Assembly: GCF_016908975.1 (NCBI RefSeq)
Contig: NZ_JAFBEX010000003.1
Location: forward strand, 124,001 to 188,000
From: Neobacillus cucumis
GTDB taxonomy: Bacteria; Bacillota; Bacilli; Bacillales; Cytobacillaceae
Direction of reading: 5' to 3'
Length of the DNA stretch: 64,000 nucleotides
Under the pieces are notes generated by a model. That model was not told the origin of the DNA, searched no databases, and worked only from the letters and a program-made list of their open reading frames with translations. A program made the position numbers and the translations under genes. Position 1 is the first letter of the stretch. Every line of letters begins with the position of its first letter. Shown here piece after piece: positions 1-9,428 of this stretch.

Positions 1-1928
1 AGCATTTCAGGCAATGTCTTTGCTAAAGAATGATTTTCATTAGAATTACCTAAAGAAGAAACATTTCGGCTATTTATATTTCGTAACTCAGGAAGATGGT
101 GAACATTAATTAAGGTTTCATTATACTTCATAAAAATAATAGCCCTGCCAAGGATATTTTCTAATTCTCTCACATTCCCCGGCCAGTCATAGATTATTAA
201 TTGAGCCAATGCCTCTTCGGTTACCCCTTCGACGTTTCTTCCATAATCCCGATTAATCTTTTCAATTAACCGCCTGCATAAAATTGGGATTTCCTCTTTA
301 CGTTTTCTAAGAGGTGGAATTTGAATAGGCATGCGATTTAATCGGTAATATAAGTCTTCCCTAAACGAACCGATGGCAATACCCTTTTCCAAATTGACAT
401 TTGTTGCAGCAATGATTCTTACATTTATGTTAATTGGCTTCGTTCCGCCTACACGTATGATTTCACTTTCCTGTAAAACCCTTAGGAGTTTTGCTTGAGT
501 ATTGGCCGACAATTCACCTATCTCGTCTAAAAAGATACTGCCATTGTTAGCCTCCTCAAACAGTCCACGCTTACCTCCCCTAATGGCACCTGAAAAAGCT
601 CCTTCCTCATAACCAAATAATTCACTCTCTAGTAAGGATTCTGAAATGGCTGCACAATTTACTCGAATAAACTTGTTATATTTCCGGTCACTAGCATTGT
701 GGATCGCGTGGGCAAATAACTCTTTCCCCGTACCTGATTCCCCCCGAAGGAGCACAGTTGCTGGGGTTTTCGCTCCGAGCTTTGCCTGTTCAATTGCAAT
801 CACCATTTCCTCCGAACGTCCAATAATATCTTCGAATGTGTACTTCGCTTCAAGGTTTCGGATAATTTGTCTCGCTCGGTTCAATTCTCTGCTTAATGAT
901 TTCATTTCTGACATATCGTGAATAACACCCACACTGCCTTTTAATTTTCCCTTTACAATAATGGGAGCTACATTAACAATTACTTCCTTTTTGTTAGGCC
1001 CTAATCTCATAGGTACACCTCGGACAGCCCTTCTAGTCTGCAAGACCTTCATATGCATGCTTTCTCCCTCAGATATATCTGCAGTGGCTGGGTGCCCAAT
1101 TACCTGTTCTTGTGTAAGTCCAGTCAACCGGGTGTAGGCTGGATTAATAAGGATACCGCGCCCATTTTCATCAACAACGGAAATAGCATCATCACTCGAA
1201 TGAATAATCGCCTGAAGCATTGTTTGAATTTCCTTTAAATCTGTAATCTCCTCTGCTAAATTAACGACTTCTGTAATGTCTTTAAAGACAGCAAATGCCC
1301 CCATTAAGGTTCCATTTTCCTCTAAGATTGGAATGCGGGTAGTAATAATTTTCCGACCATTTTTCAAAACCATTTCCTGATTAGACTCTATCCTTCTTGT
1401 CTTCAGAATGAGTAAAAGCCGGCTAGTGGGAATCACTTCGAGCACTTCTTTTCCGATTGCCTGTTCTTTTGATACATCCATGATTTCTTCTGCTCTTTTA
1501 TTAAAAAGGATGACTTTTCCTTGCCGATCTATCACGACCATTCCATCATTAGTCGCATTAAAAATGAGTTCCTGCTTGTAGGAATCATTCTTGAGTTTTA
1601 TCACCAGCTCTTCCTTTTCCTCCATGAGTTTTGCGACTAAAAAAGCCACACTTCCCGGAATTAATACTGTTTTTCTGTTTTTAGCATTGCGAATGGCCTG
1701 AAAAACTTCATCGTCACCAGTTACGTCAATAATGATATCGATTTCCTCATTAAGAAACGGCTTCCAGCATGTCCCTGTTTTTATTCCCTCTTTCCGCGAG
1801 AGGATGAATCCCGGAGCATTTTCGTTTCTATCAATAACTACTTGGACTTTAAGTACTTCGGATTCTTTTAATATTTTTAAGATTGCCGTTCCACCTTTTC
1901 CAGCTCCAACAATCATAATGTTTTGCAT
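1..1928 (-). CDS. bkdR: Sigma-54-dependent transcriptional activator, BkdR-like (C-terminus cut by window edge)
   Basis: This is an enhancer-binding activator of sigma-54 RNA polymerase, reading leftward out of the window, with about 642 residues visible. The N-terminus has a glycine-rich nucleotide-binding-like stretch (MIVGAGKGG). Two PAS-like sensor regions follow, then an AAA+ domain with Walker A GESGTGKE, the sigma-54 contact loop in the form GAFSGA, and the IFLDEIGEL Walker B region. The Fis-type HTH lies beyond base 1. The B. subtilis homologue BkdR controls branched-chain amino acid and keto acid catabolism, and that gene sits in the same syntenic place. The family is certain; the BkdR identity rests on domain order and synteny. 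Confidence 0.88.
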   Translation of the reverse strand, partial: MQNIMIVGAGKGGTAILKILKESEVLKVQVVIDRNENAPGFILSRKEGIKTGTCWKPFLNEEIDIIIDVTGDDEVFQAIRNAKNRKTVLIPGSVAFLVAKLMEEKEELVIKLKNDSYKQELIFNATNDGMVVIDRQGKVILFNKRAEEIMDVSKEQAIGKEVLEVIPTSRLLLILKTRRIESNQEMVLKNGRKIITTRIPILEENGTLMGAFAVFKDITEVVNLAEEITDLKEIQTMLQAIIHSSDDAISVVDENGRGILINPAYTRLTGLTQEQVIGHPATADISEGESMHMKVLQTRRAVRGVPMRLGPNKKEVIVNVAPIIVKGKLKGSVGVIHDMSEMKSLSRELNRARQIIRNLEAKYTFEDIIGRSEEMVIAIEQAKLGAKTPATVLLRGESGTGKELFAHAIHNASDRKYNKFIRVNCAAISESLLESELFGYEEGAFSGAIRGGKRGLFEEANNGSIFLDEIGELSANTQAKLLRVLQESEIIRVGGTKPININVRIIAATNVNLEKGIAIGSFREDLYYRLNRMPIQIPPLRKRKEEIPILCRRLIEKINRDYGRNVEGVTEEALAQLIIYDWPGNVRELENILGRAIIFMKYNETLINVHHLPELRNINSRNVSSLGNSNENHSLAKTLPEM

Positions 1929-2027
1929 TTACTTAGCCCCTTTGATTTATAGGAAATATTTTTCATTAATCAGAGGAAAATTTCTGCAATTCTCTTCATT
2001 AACAATTTTATACCGAAAACACTCACT

Positions 2028-2055
2028 TTGACAATTTTCTTCTATGTATTACTAT
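2028..2055 (+). promoter_or_regulatory. Candidate sigma-A promoter of yqzF
   Basis: TTGACA at 2028-2033 is followed after 16 bases by TACTAT. A second TATAAT lies at 2066-2071. Both are upstream of the small gene at 2113 and divergent from bkdR. Which -10 is used cannot be settled by eye. Confidence 0.4.
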
Positions 2056-2112
2056 TCTGTTAAGATATAATGTTAGTGAAGTCTTTACATTTCTAATTGG
2101 AAGGATTTATTT

Positions 2113-2349
2113 ATGATACGTATTATCGCCCTTATCATTTTAGTCATTCCAGGTGCATTAGCAGCTTTAGGAATTAAATTAATGCGTGATATGACATTTG
2201 GGATTCTTCAAGCTCCCTTTCCTAATTTATGGCTTCAATTTTTAGTAGGATTGATCTTTTTCATTGGGGGACTTGGATTTGTAGCTGGTTTTATTTTACA
2301 CAGAGACCGAAAACGTAATAAAGTGCAGCCAAAATTTAAGAAATATTAA
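2113..2349 (+). CDS. yqzF: Small membrane protein, DUF2627 (YqzF)
   Basis: A 78-residue protein with two hydrophobic helices (about residues 3-20 and 36-60) and a basic C-terminal tail. A GGAAGG ribosome site precedes the ATG. It matches the DUF2627 family, which accompanies bkdR in Bacilli. The function is unknown. It is divergent from bkdR and followed by a repeat element and a terminator hairpin. Confidence 0.8.
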   Translation: MIRIIALIILVIPGALAALGIKLMRDMTFGILQAPFPNLWLQFLVGLIFFIGGLGFVAGFILHRDRKRNKVQPKFKKY

Positions 2350-2350
2350 G

Positions 2351-2494
2351 CAAGGCGCAAGCGCCTTGGTCAGCCCCGACAAGCATAAGACGCTCCCAAA
2401 AGGAAGGCGCTTTTTGCCTTCATTTTGGGAGTGGCTGTAGACCATCGAGGGGCTAGGCGCTGGAGCCAGAAAATTTCTCGAAGTCGAAATTTAT
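2351..2494 (+). repeat. GCGC-rich intergenic repeat, copy 1
   Basis: It opens with AAGGCGCAAGCGCCTTGGTC, has an inner hairpin built on CTCCCAAAAGGAAGGCGC and its complement, and closes with GGGGCTAGGCGCTGGAGC plus an AT-rich tail (CGAAGTCGAAATTTATA). Eight related copies occur in the window (4734, 13999, 21681, 33412, 38861, 41071, 59468 and 61782). It lies after the yqzF stop codon. Confidence 0.8.
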
Positions 2495-2510
2495 ATTTTC
2501 TTAATCATTT

Positions 2511-2556
2511 AAAAAAGGAGAGGCTGTTCCAACATGAACGGCACTCTCCTTTTTAT
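2511..2556 (+). terminator. Terminator downstream of yqzF
   Basis: The arms AAAGGAGAG and CTCTCCTTT are separated by about 20 bases and flanked by an A run and a T run, so it could act on both strands. Confidence 0.6.
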
Positions 2557-2560
2557 AATT

Positions 2561-2672
2561 AGGCTGTGTTAAAGGCCATTGTTGATTTTGAAACAATGTT
2601 GATCTCCACTGCAGGCGCCCGCGGAAAGCGAGCGCCTGCAGTGGAGATCAACATTCATGTTTAACACAGCCT
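2561..2672. repeat. Palindromic MITE-like element with terminal inverted repeats, copy 1
   Basis: The ends AGGCTGTGTTAAA and TTTAACACAGCCT are perfect 13-bp inverted repeats. An inner 23-bp perfect inverted repeat begins ATGTTGATCTCCACTGCAGG. Directly repeated ATAATT flanks both ends, which looks like a target duplication. There is no coding capacity. A longer relative lies at 15680-15984. Confidence 0.75.
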
Positions 2673-2687
2673 ATAATTAAAGTTGTT

Positions 2688-3413
2688 CTATTTTTTTTCA
2701 TATTGTTTTCTGATTCTAAGGGCTTTTACTGGATCATCTGTTATAAAAGCTTGACAATTAAGGTTAAAAAACCGATGCATATCCTCTTCTTTGTTTACTG
2801 TATAAGGACGTACCGCAATTCCATTCTCCATGGTATGGAAAAGAATATTATCAGACATTGCCGAGTGTTTAGGATGAATTCCTTTTGCCCGAATCGATTG
2901 GGCATAAATCCAAGGCATATAAATTCCTTCAATAAATAGGGGTGCTGTTTCTATTTCTGGCGCAATCCGAAAACTGTAAACGATACTATAATGATTAAAG
3001 GAAGAAATAATGATTCGCTCGGAGAGGCTGTATTTTCGGACAAGCTGAATAACTTTCTCTTCCATCCCTTCATAGGGAATAAGCCCATTTTTCAATTCAA
3101 TATTACAGATTAACTCGTTTGTTTGGAGCCATTCTAATACCTCTACTAAGGAAGGGATTTGTTCCTTTTTTAACCCTTTTTTATTCGCATTTAGTTTTCT
3201 AATTTCTTTAAATAAGAAATCTTTCACAAATCCGCTTCCAGTGGTTGTTCGATCCACCTTCTCATCATGGATGACGACCACTTCACCATCCTTAGTCAAT
3301 TGTACATCTAACTCTAAGCCATCAGCGCCTGCTTTTTCCGCTTCAATAAAGGCGCCCATCGTATTTTCAGCATAAGAGGCGGAGTAGCCACGATGTGCAA
3401 AAATTTGTGTCAT
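2688..3413 (-). CDS. yqiK: Glycerophosphodiester phosphodiesterase family protein (YqiK-like)
   Basis: This cytoplasmic TIM-barrel enzyme is predicted to cleave glycerophosphodiesters to glycerol-3-phosphate and an alcohol. The N-terminal FAHRGYSASYAENT carries the HR and E-N residues of the GDPD fold. LELDVQLTKDGEVVVIHD supplies the metal-binding E/D pair and the second catalytic histidine. There is no signal peptide. I chose ATG 3413 over GTG 3422 because AGGA lies 9 bases before the ATG but almost touches the GTG. At 241 residues the length is normal. Its position beside spo0A matches B. subtilis yqiK. Confidence 0.87.
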   Translation of the reverse strand: MTQIFAHRGYSASYAENTMGAFIEAEKAGADGLELDVQLTKDGEVVVIHDEKVDRTTTGSGFVKDFLFKEIRKLNANKKGLKKEQIPSLVEVLEWLQTNELICNIELKNGLIPYEGMEEKVIQLVRKYSLSERIIISSFNHYSIVYSFRIAPEIETAPLFIEGIYMPWIYAQSIRAKGIHPKHSAMSDNILFHTMENGIAVRPYTVNKEEDMHRFFNLNCQAFITDDPVKALRIRKQYEKK

Positions 3414-3450
3414 TTTTTTCACTTCCTAAATAAAAAAATGGAGGCATCTT

Positions 3451-3588
3451 ATGAAACCATTACAATTATCACCAGAAACTGCCTTAAAACTATCTGAGCA
3501 ATTAAACATACCGTTAGAACAGCTTATGCACTTACCTCAACATATTCTTTTAAAAAAACTAATGGAAGCAGAAAAGAAAAAAGAATAA
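3451..3588 (+). CDS. YycC-like small protein
   Basis: A 45-residue protein, too short for most ORF lists, with a GGAGG ribosome site 6 bases before the ATG. It starts MKPLQLSPETALKLSEQL and contains PLEQLMHLPQHIL, which I recognise as the pattern of the YycC family of Bacilli. The function is unknown. It is divergent from the GDPD gene and converges on spo0A, sharing a terminator with it. Confidence 0.75.
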   Translation: MKPLQLSPETALKLSEQLNIPLEQLMHLPQHILLKKLMEAEKKKE

Positions 3589-3605
3589 AAAATTCCTAAA
3601 AACTT

Positions 3606-3638
3606 TTAAGGCCTTCATCAATAAATGAAGGCCTTTAT
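3606..3638. terminator. Shared terminator between the YycC-like gene and spo0A
   Basis: The arms AAGGCCTTCATC and GATGAAGGCCTT-like with an AT loop lie between convergent genes. Confidence 0.7.
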
Positions 3639-3657
3639 AAATATTACCGATTGGTTT

Positions 3658-4449
3658 TTAAGAAGCCTTATGTTCAAGGCGTAATTTATCAGCTACCATC
3701 GCAATAAACTCACTATTTGTAGGTTTTGCTTTTGACATGCTAACAGTATAACCGAACAAGGAAGAAATGGAATCAATATTACCGCGGCTCCATGCCACTT
3801 CAATGGCATGGCGGATAGCTCGCTCAACACGGCTTGCTGTTGTATTATACTTTTTAGCAATATCTGGATATAACACTTTTGTGATAGAACCTAAAAGTTC
3901 GATATCATTGTAAACCATTGATATGGCTTCACGTAAATACAAATATCCTTTGATATGTGCTGGAACACCAATTTCATGGATGATGCTAGTGATACTAGCA
4001 TCGAGATTTTTGGGTTTTGGTTCTGATTGAGAACGGTAACTTACAGCAGGTGCCTTGCGTGCAAATGAATTCGTATTTCCGCTGACTTGTCGAATATGAT
4101 TACCGAGATTTTCCATATCAAAAGGTTTCAAAATAAAATAGGAGGCACCAAGTTCAACTGCCTTTTTTGTTACATCCTCCTGTCCAAATGCTGTTAGCAT
4201 AATGACATTTGGAATAGTTCCTTTTTTGACATCACGTAAGCGCTCAAGGACAGCCAAACCGTCAAGATGCGGCATAATAATATCTAATACAAGAACATCA
4301 GGCTCTGACGAAGCCAGCATATCTAAACATTCTTGACCGTTATGGGCAATTCCTACAACTTCCATATCATCCTGGGAAGAAATATAGTCCTCTAATAGTC
4401 CAACTAACTCTCTATTATCATCAACAACGCACACTTTTATTTTCTTCAA
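3658..4449 (-). CDS. spo0A: Sporulation master response regulator Spo0A
   Basis: 263 residues. The receiver domain (about 1-125) has the acidic pair VVDDN, phospho-acceptor [11 protein letters not shown], conserved T in MLTAFGQ and K in FILKPFD. The C-terminal domain (about 145-263) binds 0A boxes. Its recognition helix region [18 protein letters not shown] is the signature of Spo0A. Phosphorylated by the phosphorelay, it commits the cell to sporulation and controls biofilm and competence genes. It directly follows spoIVB, as in B. subtilis, and its own upstream region carries 0A boxes and a sigma-H promoter. Confidence 0.98.
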   Translation of the reverse strand: MKKIKVCVVDDNRELVGLLEDYISSQDDMEVVGIAHNGQECLDMLASSEPDVLVLDIIMPHLDGLAVLERLRDVKKGTIPNVIMLTAFGQEDVTKKAVELGASYFILKPFDMENLGNHIRQVSGNTNSFARKAPAVSYRSQSEPKPKNLDASITSIIHEIGVPAHIKGYLYLREAISMVYNDIELLGSITKVLYPDIAKKYNTTASRVERAIRHAIEVAWSRGNIDSISSLFGYTVSMSKAKPTNSEFIAMVADKLRLEHKAS

Positions 4450-4539
4450 TTCCAGTTCCTCCCTTATTTCAAATCCGCCTCTATTTTTAACTGAACATTT
4501 TCATCATATGTTTTGTCTTAATTATATTGTAAATTAGAA

Positions 4540-4564
4540 ATTCGACAATGCAACTAAAATTCCT
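4540..4564 (-). promoter_or_regulatory. Sigma-H (Ps-like) promoter of spo0A
   Basis: On the minus strand AGGAATT is followed after 14 bases by GAAT, matching the sigma-H pattern. The -10 overlaps a TGTCGAA 0A box at 4541-4547. This mirrors the sporulation-specific promoter Ps known for B. subtilis spo0A. Confidence 0.7.
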
Positions 4565-4677
4565 TTCATTTTTTTAATATTTGTTAAAATAGTGATAAAA
4601 TCTTATCTTTTCTTTGTTATACTTCTTTTTTCGACTCAAATCGCATTTTTTCCATAATCTAACTGATTTTTGTCGAA
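4541..4677. promoter_or_regulatory. Cluster of three 0A boxes upstream of spo0A
   Basis: TGTCGAA occurs at 4541-4547 (minus) and 4671-4677 (plus), and AGTCGAA at 4630-4636 (minus). The Spo0A binding consensus is TGTCGAA, so autoregulation is likely. Confidence 0.65.
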
Positions 4678-4687
4678 TAATCTTTAT

Positions 4688-4725
4688 TAAAAAAAGAAGC
4701 AAAATAGGTTTTTTTACCTATTTTG
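4688..4725 (-). terminator. Terminator after spoIVB
   Basis: GCAAAATAGGT and ACCTATTTTGC form an 11-bp stem, followed on the minus strand by a T-rich run. A repeat element separates it from the spoIVB stop. Confidence 0.7.
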
Positions 4726-4733
4726 CGTTAATT

Positions 4734-4878
4734 GGCTAGCTCCAGCACCCAGCGGCGAGACGACTTCGCCCTTCGCCCTACGATAAGTCAACACGGAAAA
4801 GCTTCGCTCTCCGTGTTTCCTTTATCTCAGTTGAAGGGCTCCAGTCCATACGCCGCTAAACGGGTGCTTCCGCTTTTC
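4734..4878 (-). repeat. GCGC-rich intergenic repeat, copy 2 (divergent)
   Basis: It has the outer pattern GGAAGC...GCTGGAGCTAGC on the minus strand and a different central hairpin (AACACGGAAAAGCTTCG with CTCCGTGTTTCC). It lies between the spoIVB stop and its terminator. The gap 4450-4882 thus holds the spo0A control region, a terminator and this repeat. Confidence 0.6.
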
Positions 4879-4882
4879 TATT

Positions 4883-6181
4883 TTAACTAGCTTTGTCCTT
4901 CGGTGTTTCGTATATATTAATTCCAGCTTCATTAAGCATCCATTCAATATGAACTCCATAGCCGGATGTAGGATCATTGACAAAGACATGTGTTACAGCA
5001 CCAACTAGCTTTCCATTTTGAATAATCGGGCTTCCACTCATCCCCTGTACAATGCCTCCTGTTTTTTCAAGCAGCTTAGGATCGGTTACTTTTATCACCA
5101 TGCCTTTTGTTGCCGGAAATTTTTGCGGGATTGTACTAACAATTTCGATATCAAACTCTTCTACTTTGTCATCATTAACCACTGTTAAAATCTTTGCAGG
5201 TCCTTCTTTAACCTGATCTGATAAAGCGATTGGAAGTGCTTTATCCATTATTCCATTTTTTAAATTTCTGTTCAATTCGCCAAATATTCCAAACGGGCTA
5301 TTCTTTTGAATATTTCCGACAATTTCATGATCAGATGAAAAGCGTGCTAATTTTTCACCTGGATCACCATTGCTTCCTTTTTCGATTGATGTAACCGTGG
5401 ATCGAACAATTTGACCATCTTCAACCACAATTGGCTTTTTGGTATCCATGTCTGAGATAACGTGCCCAAGGGCACCATATTTCTTAGATTGCGGGTGGAC
5501 AAAGGTCATCGTACCAATTCCTGCTGCAGAATCTCTGATATACAAGCCAAGCTTATAGGTATTCTCACCTTTATCTTTTAAAGGTGTTAGTTTAGTGGTG
5601 AATTTTCCACTTTCACGACTTATGACCAAATTAAGGGGTTTTCCATCTTGACCGGCAGATTGGACAAATGGAGCAACATCTGTCATTTTTTCAATCTTAT
5701 TGCCATTAATTTCTGTAATGATATCTCCAACTTTAATTCCTGCAATTTCACCTGGAGATTTTTTTCCGTTTTCCGTATTGATTAGGTGGTGACCAACCAC
5801 CAATACACCAACAGTATTCAATTTTACACCAATTGATTGACCTCCGGGTATCACACGGAAATCTTTTAAGACCTGTACATCGACCTTTTTAATCGGGATC
5901 CCTGCATACTCTAGAAGCATGACGTTTTTTCCATGTTCATTCGCATTAACTGATACCGAATTTTTTTCCTGATTAAGTGAAACCTTTGAATTGTGAGAAG
6001 CCAAGATGGCTGTTACCGGGGCAGCCTTCTGAAATGTGTAATCTTGTCCTTCAAATACGGTTATTGACTTGGGAATGGCAAGGTATTGCTGTAAAGGCTG
6101 AAAAAAAATAAGGCTAATTAATGAAACAAGGAGAATTCCACCAATAATTTTTCTAATTATTTCTAACTTCAAATCATTCAC
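4883..6181 (-). CDS. spoIVB: SpoIVB serine peptidase, sigma-K checkpoint signal
   Basis: 432 residues. One N-terminal membrane helix (about 10-28) anchors it for export from the forespore into the intermembrane space. A PDZ domain follows (about 110-210, with [17 protein letters not shown]). The S55-type serine protease domain contains GALGHVISD (catalytic His) and [11 protein letters not shown] (nucleophile Ser). In B. subtilis it cleaves SpoIVFA and so activates pro-sigma-K processing. It lies between recN and spo0A as expected, and its length fits the family. Confidence 0.97.
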   Translation of the reverse strand: MNDLKLEIIRKIIGGILLVSLISLIFFQPLQQYLAIPKSITVFEGQDYTFQKAAPVTAILASHNSKVSLNQEKNSVSVNANEHGKNVMLLEYAGIPIKKVDVQVLKDFRVIPGGQSIGVKLNTVGVLVVGHHLINTENGKKSPGEIAGIKVGDIITEINGNKIEKMTDVAPFVQSAGQDGKPLNLVISRESGKFTTKLTPLKDKGENTYKLGLYIRDSAAGIGTMTFVHPQSKKYGALGHVISDMDTKKPIVVEDGQIVRSTVTSIEKGSNGDPGEKLARFSSDHEIVGNIQKNSPFGIFGELNRNLKNGIMDKALPIALSDQVKEGPAKILTVVNDDKVEEFDIEIVSTIPQKFPATKGMVIKVTDPKLLEKTGGIVQGMSGSPIIQNGKLVGAVTHVFVNDPTSGYGVHIEWMLNEAGINIYETPKDKAS

Positions 6182-6264
6182 TCTCCTCGCTTCTTTTCAC
6201 TCACTTATAAATGGCTACATCTTTAATTTTGCCTCCTTGACAATCATTTATAACTTGGTTCAAC

Positions 6265-6295
6265 ATAAAAAAGCTACCCAATTTGGATAGCTTTT
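6265..6295 (-). terminator. Terminator of recN
   Basis: On the minus strand AAAAGCTATCC, a short loop, GGGTAGCTTTTTT. The hairpin begins at the recN stop. Confidence 0.75.
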
Positions 6296-7983
6296 CATTT
6301 AAGCTTAATTTTACCAGCTATTTGTAATAATTCTTCCGCATGTTTCTTGGTTAAATCGGTAATTTCCGTACCTGAAATCATTCGTCCAATTTCTTTTATT
6401 TTTTCCCCAGTCTTTAATGAAGTAACAGAGGTTTTAGTTCGTCCGCCTTTTATCAATTTAGCGATAAATAAGTGGGTATCGGCCATTGCTGCTACTTGCG
6501 GTAAATGGGAAATACACAAAACTTGAGAACCGATTGCCACTTTATAAATTTTTTCAGCAATAGATTGAGCCACTCTGCCACTGACCCCTGTATCCACCTC
6601 ATCAAATATAATTGATGTGACCCCTTGATGTTTGGAGAAGATACTTTTTAAGGCCAGCATAATTCGTGACAGTTCTCCTCCTGAAGCCACCTTTGATAAC
6701 GGTTTTAATGGTTCACCGGGATTGGTTGAAATATAAAACTCAACATGATCGACACCATTTTTTGCAAAATGATGGGGTTCTGACTCAAAGCGAATTTCAA
6801 AAATAGTTTTCTCCATATAAAGTTCTTTTAATTCTTTATGGATTAATTTTGTTAATTTTTCTGCCCATTTGTGACGAATTTCTGTTAATTGCTTTGCTTC
6901 GAGTATCAGATCTTTTTTAATGGATGATAATTCCTTCTCAAGTTCTCCAATATGTGTTTCTTTATTTTGCAGCGTTTCAATTTCTTCTTCTATCTTGGCT
7001 GCATATTCTAATATTTCTATGATTGTTTTACCATATTTTCGTTTCAGTTGATTTATCTCATTTAAACGATCTTCAATATCATTCAACCGCTGCGGGTCAT
7101 ATTCAAGTACGTCTAATTCGTTTCGTAATGCATGTGCTACATCCTCTAAAAGATAAAAACTATTTGAAACCGAATCAGATAACTCTTTAAAGTTTGAATC
7201 AAGTGCTGCTGCATCTTCAAGGGAGCCCATGACCATCCCAATCCAATCAAGCCCCTTTTGTTCACCTTTTAAAGCATTGTAGCCTGTTTGAATGGCTTCG
7301 AATACTTTTTCAAAATTCCCTAGTCTTCTTTTTTCTTCTGCCAATTCTTCGTCTTCGTTAGGCTTTAAATTTGCGTTTTGTATTTCGTCTAATTGAAATT
7401 GGATTAAGTCTAATCGATGTGCAGTTTGCTGATCATTTTCGCTTAATAATTTAAGCTTATGTAATGTCTGCTCATAGCGGCGAAAGACCTGAGAATATTC
7501 TTCCAATGATGGATTAATTTCTTCTGCTCCGAACTGATCAAGCAATGGAAGATGTCTAGTTTCATCCATAAGTTCTTGATGTTCATGCTGCCCATGAATA
7601 TCGACCAGTGTTGACCCTATTTCCCTGAGTGTTGCAATCGTCACCAATTTCCCGTTAATCCGGCACACACTTTTCCCAGAGCGGGAAATATCACGGCGTA
7701 ATATTACCATACCTTCCTCAATATCAATGCCAAAATCATATGCTCTCACATACACGGGATGATTGGGGTCATCTAATTGAAATAAACCTTGAATGACGGC
7801 TTTTTCTTCTCCGTGGCGGACAAATTCAGCTGACCCTCTGCCTCCCACTAGTAAATGAATAGCATCAATGATAATTGATTTACCGGCTCCTGTTTCCCCA
7901 GTAAGAACCGTTAATCCTTTTTCAAATGAAATGGATAAATCCTCAATAATGGCAATGTTTTTAATTGATAATTCAGCTAACAA
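6295..7983 (-). CDS. recN: DNA repair ATPase RecN
   Basis: An SMC-like protein of 562 residues that acts at double-strand breaks. The N-terminal half-site has LTVLTGETGAGKS (Walker A). Long coiled coils occupy about 150-350. The C-terminal part holds the ABC signature (VASGGELSRIMLALK) and Walker B (IIFDEVDTGVSG). I chose the TTG at 7983 because GGGAGAGG precedes it and the product then begins LAELSIKN as in B. subtilis RecN. A longer in-frame ATG at 8058 would run back through the ahrC stop. It follows ahrC closely. Confidence 0.95.
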   Translation of the reverse strand: MLAELSIKNIAIIEDLSISFEKGLTVLTGETGAGKSIIIDAIHLLVGGRGSAEFVRHGEEKAVIQGLFQLDDPNHPVYVRAYDFGIDIEEGMVILRRDISRSGKSVCRINGKLVTIATLREIGSTLVDIHGQHEHQELMDETRHLPLLDQFGAEEINPSLEEYSQVFRRYEQTLHKLKLLSENDQQTAHRLDLIQFQLDEIQNANLKPNEDEELAEEKRRLGNFEKVFEAIQTGYNALKGEQKGLDWIGMVMGSLEDAAALDSNFKELSDSVSNSFYLLEDVAHALRNELDVLEYDPQRLNDIEDRLNEINQLKRKYGKTIIEILEYAAKIEEEIETLQNKETHIGELEKELSSIKKDLILEAKQLTEIRHKWAEKLTKLIHKELKELYMEKTIFEIRFESEPHHFAKNGVDHVEFYISTNPGEPLKPLSKVASGGELSRIMLALKSIFSKHQGVTSIIFDEVDTGVSGRVAQSIAEKIYKVAIGSQVLCISHLPQVAAMADTHLFIAKLIKGGRTKTSVTSLKTGEKIKEIGRMISGTEITDLTKKHAEELLQIAGKIKLK

Positions 7984-8000
7984 GGAACCTCTCCCCCAAT

Positions 8001-8450
8001 TTAAAGCATATCTAGGAACCGATTGGTGATGACCTCTGTGTCTTCTGGTGTTCGGCAAATGATTAACATGGTATCATCACCACAGATTGTTCCTAATATT
8101 TCATCCCAATCCAAATTGTCAATTAGTGCACCGATTGCCATCGCATTTCCTGGTAAGCACTTCATGACAAGCATATGACCAGCGGAATCAATCCTGATAA
8201 AAGCATCGATAAGCGCCCTTTTTAATTTTTGTAATGGATTAAAGCGCTGATCTGCCGGTAAACTGTATTTATATCTTCCATCTGTTAATGGCACCTTGAC
8301 TAAATGCAGCTCTTTTATATCTCTAGAGACGGTTGCCTGTGTTACGTTATAGCCTGCCGCCTTCAATTCATCTACTAATTCATCTTGTGTTTCAATATCA
8401 TTGCTGGCAATAATTTCTCTAATTTTAATATGTCGTTGACCTTTATTCAT
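8001..8450 (-). CDS. ahrC: Arginine repressor/activator ArgR (AhrC)
   Basis: 149 residues. The N-terminal winged-helix DNA-binding domain has the ArgR signature [17 protein letters not shown]. The C-terminal hexamerisation and arginine-binding domain contains [14 protein letters not shown] with the conserved GDD. It represses arginine biosynthesis and activates arginine catabolism. The gene is tucked between yqxC and recN, as in B. subtilis, and probably shares a transcript with recN. Confidence 0.96.
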   Translation of the reverse strand: MNKGQRHIKIREIIASNDIETQDELVDELKAAGYNVTQATVSRDIKELHLVKVPLTDGRYKYSLPADQRFNPLQKLKRALIDAFIRIDSAGHMLVMKCLPGNAMAIGALIDNLDWDEILGTICGDDTMLIICRTPEDTEVITNRFLDML

Positions 8451-8567
8451 TGTTTCACCCCGTAATAAAAAAACATCAAAGTATTTTTACTATAATGTTT
8501 ATCTACCCATATGTTAGCCCATTTCTTTGGGAATGTACATTTTTTTTTATAAAAATACAATCATATG

Positions 8568-8596
8568 CAAAAGGATAGGCTTAGCGCCTACCCTTC
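8568..8596 (-). terminator. Possible terminator overlapping the yqxC stop codon
   Basis: On the minus strand GGGTAGGC, CTAA loop, GCCTATCC, then TTTT. The T run is short. Confidence 0.4.
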
Positions 8597-9424
8597 TACT
8601 TGCTTTGTATGGAATTCCTTATGAGATTCCTCGACAATCTCAACAGGCTGTTTCTGCAGTTGATTAATTCCTGCTTCCTGTTCACCTTCCCATTTAAGGT
8701 GAAGCAAAAATTCAATATTCCCGTCTCCTCCTGTAATAGGAGAATAGGATAAGTTTTTTATTGCATAACCTTCCTTAACCGCGAAGTTAATAATTTTTTC
8801 AATTACCTGTAGATGTACTTTACCATCCCGTACAATTCCTTTTTTACCAACTTGTTCACGACCCGCCTCAAATTGCGGCTTTACTAGCGCAATAATATCA
8901 CTGCCTGGAATTAGAAGGGTTTTTAACACAGGTAAAATTAAAGTTAATGAAATAAAAGATACATCGATAGTGGCAAAGTTAGGCATTTCCCTGCTTAAAT
9001 CTGCTGGTGTAACATAGCGGAAATTGGTCCTTTCCATTACCACTACCCTTTCATCCTGACGGAGCTTCCAAGCCAGCTGATTGTATCCAACATCCAGCGC
9101 ATATGACATCTTAGCTCCATTTTGCAGGGCACAATCTGTAAATCCTCCTGTTGAAGCACCAATATCTAATAGTACTTTTCCTTGGACATTTACATCAAAT
9201 ACTTTTAATGCTTTTTCCAGCTTCAAGCCTCCTCGGCTAACGTAAGGAAGGACATTTCCCTTTACTGTTAAGGGAATATCGACCTTCACTTTTTCACCAG
9301 GTTTATCTAAACGTTCTTCATTTGTATAAACTAAGCCTGCCATTATGGCTCTCTTAGCTTTTTCTCGGGTCTCAATTAGTCCTCGATCAACTAATAAAAC
9401 ATCTAACCGTTCCTTATTTTTCAT
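8588..9424 (-). CDS. yqxC: TlyA-family rRNA 2'-O-methyltransferase (YqxC)
   Basis: 278 residues. An N-terminal S4 RNA-binding domain (about 5-65, LDVLLVDRGLIETREKAKR) precedes an FtsJ-like Rossmann methyltransferase with the SAM loop LLDIGASTGGFTDCALQ and the K-D-K-E-type elements (ALDVGYNQL, ALVKPQFEAGR). Homologues methylate ribosomal RNA, and the old haemolysin name is misleading. It starts four bases after the dxs stop, so it is probably co-transcribed. The C-terminal tail of about 25 residues looks poorly conserved. Confidence 0.93.
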   Translation of the reverse strand: MKNKERLDVLLVDRGLIETREKAKRAIMAGLVYTNEERLDKPGEKVKVDIPLTVKGNVLPYVSRGGLKLEKALKVFDVNVQGKVLLDIGASTGGFTDCALQNGAKMSYALDVGYNQLAWKLRQDERVVVMERTNFRYVTPADLSREMPNFATIDVSFISLTLILPVLKTLLIPGSDIIALVKPQFEAGREQVGKKGIVRDGKVHLQVIEKIINFAVKEGYAIKNLSYSPITGGDGNIEFLLHLKWEGEQEAGINQLQKQPVEIVEESHKEFHTKQVEG

Positions 9425-9428
9425 TGTT

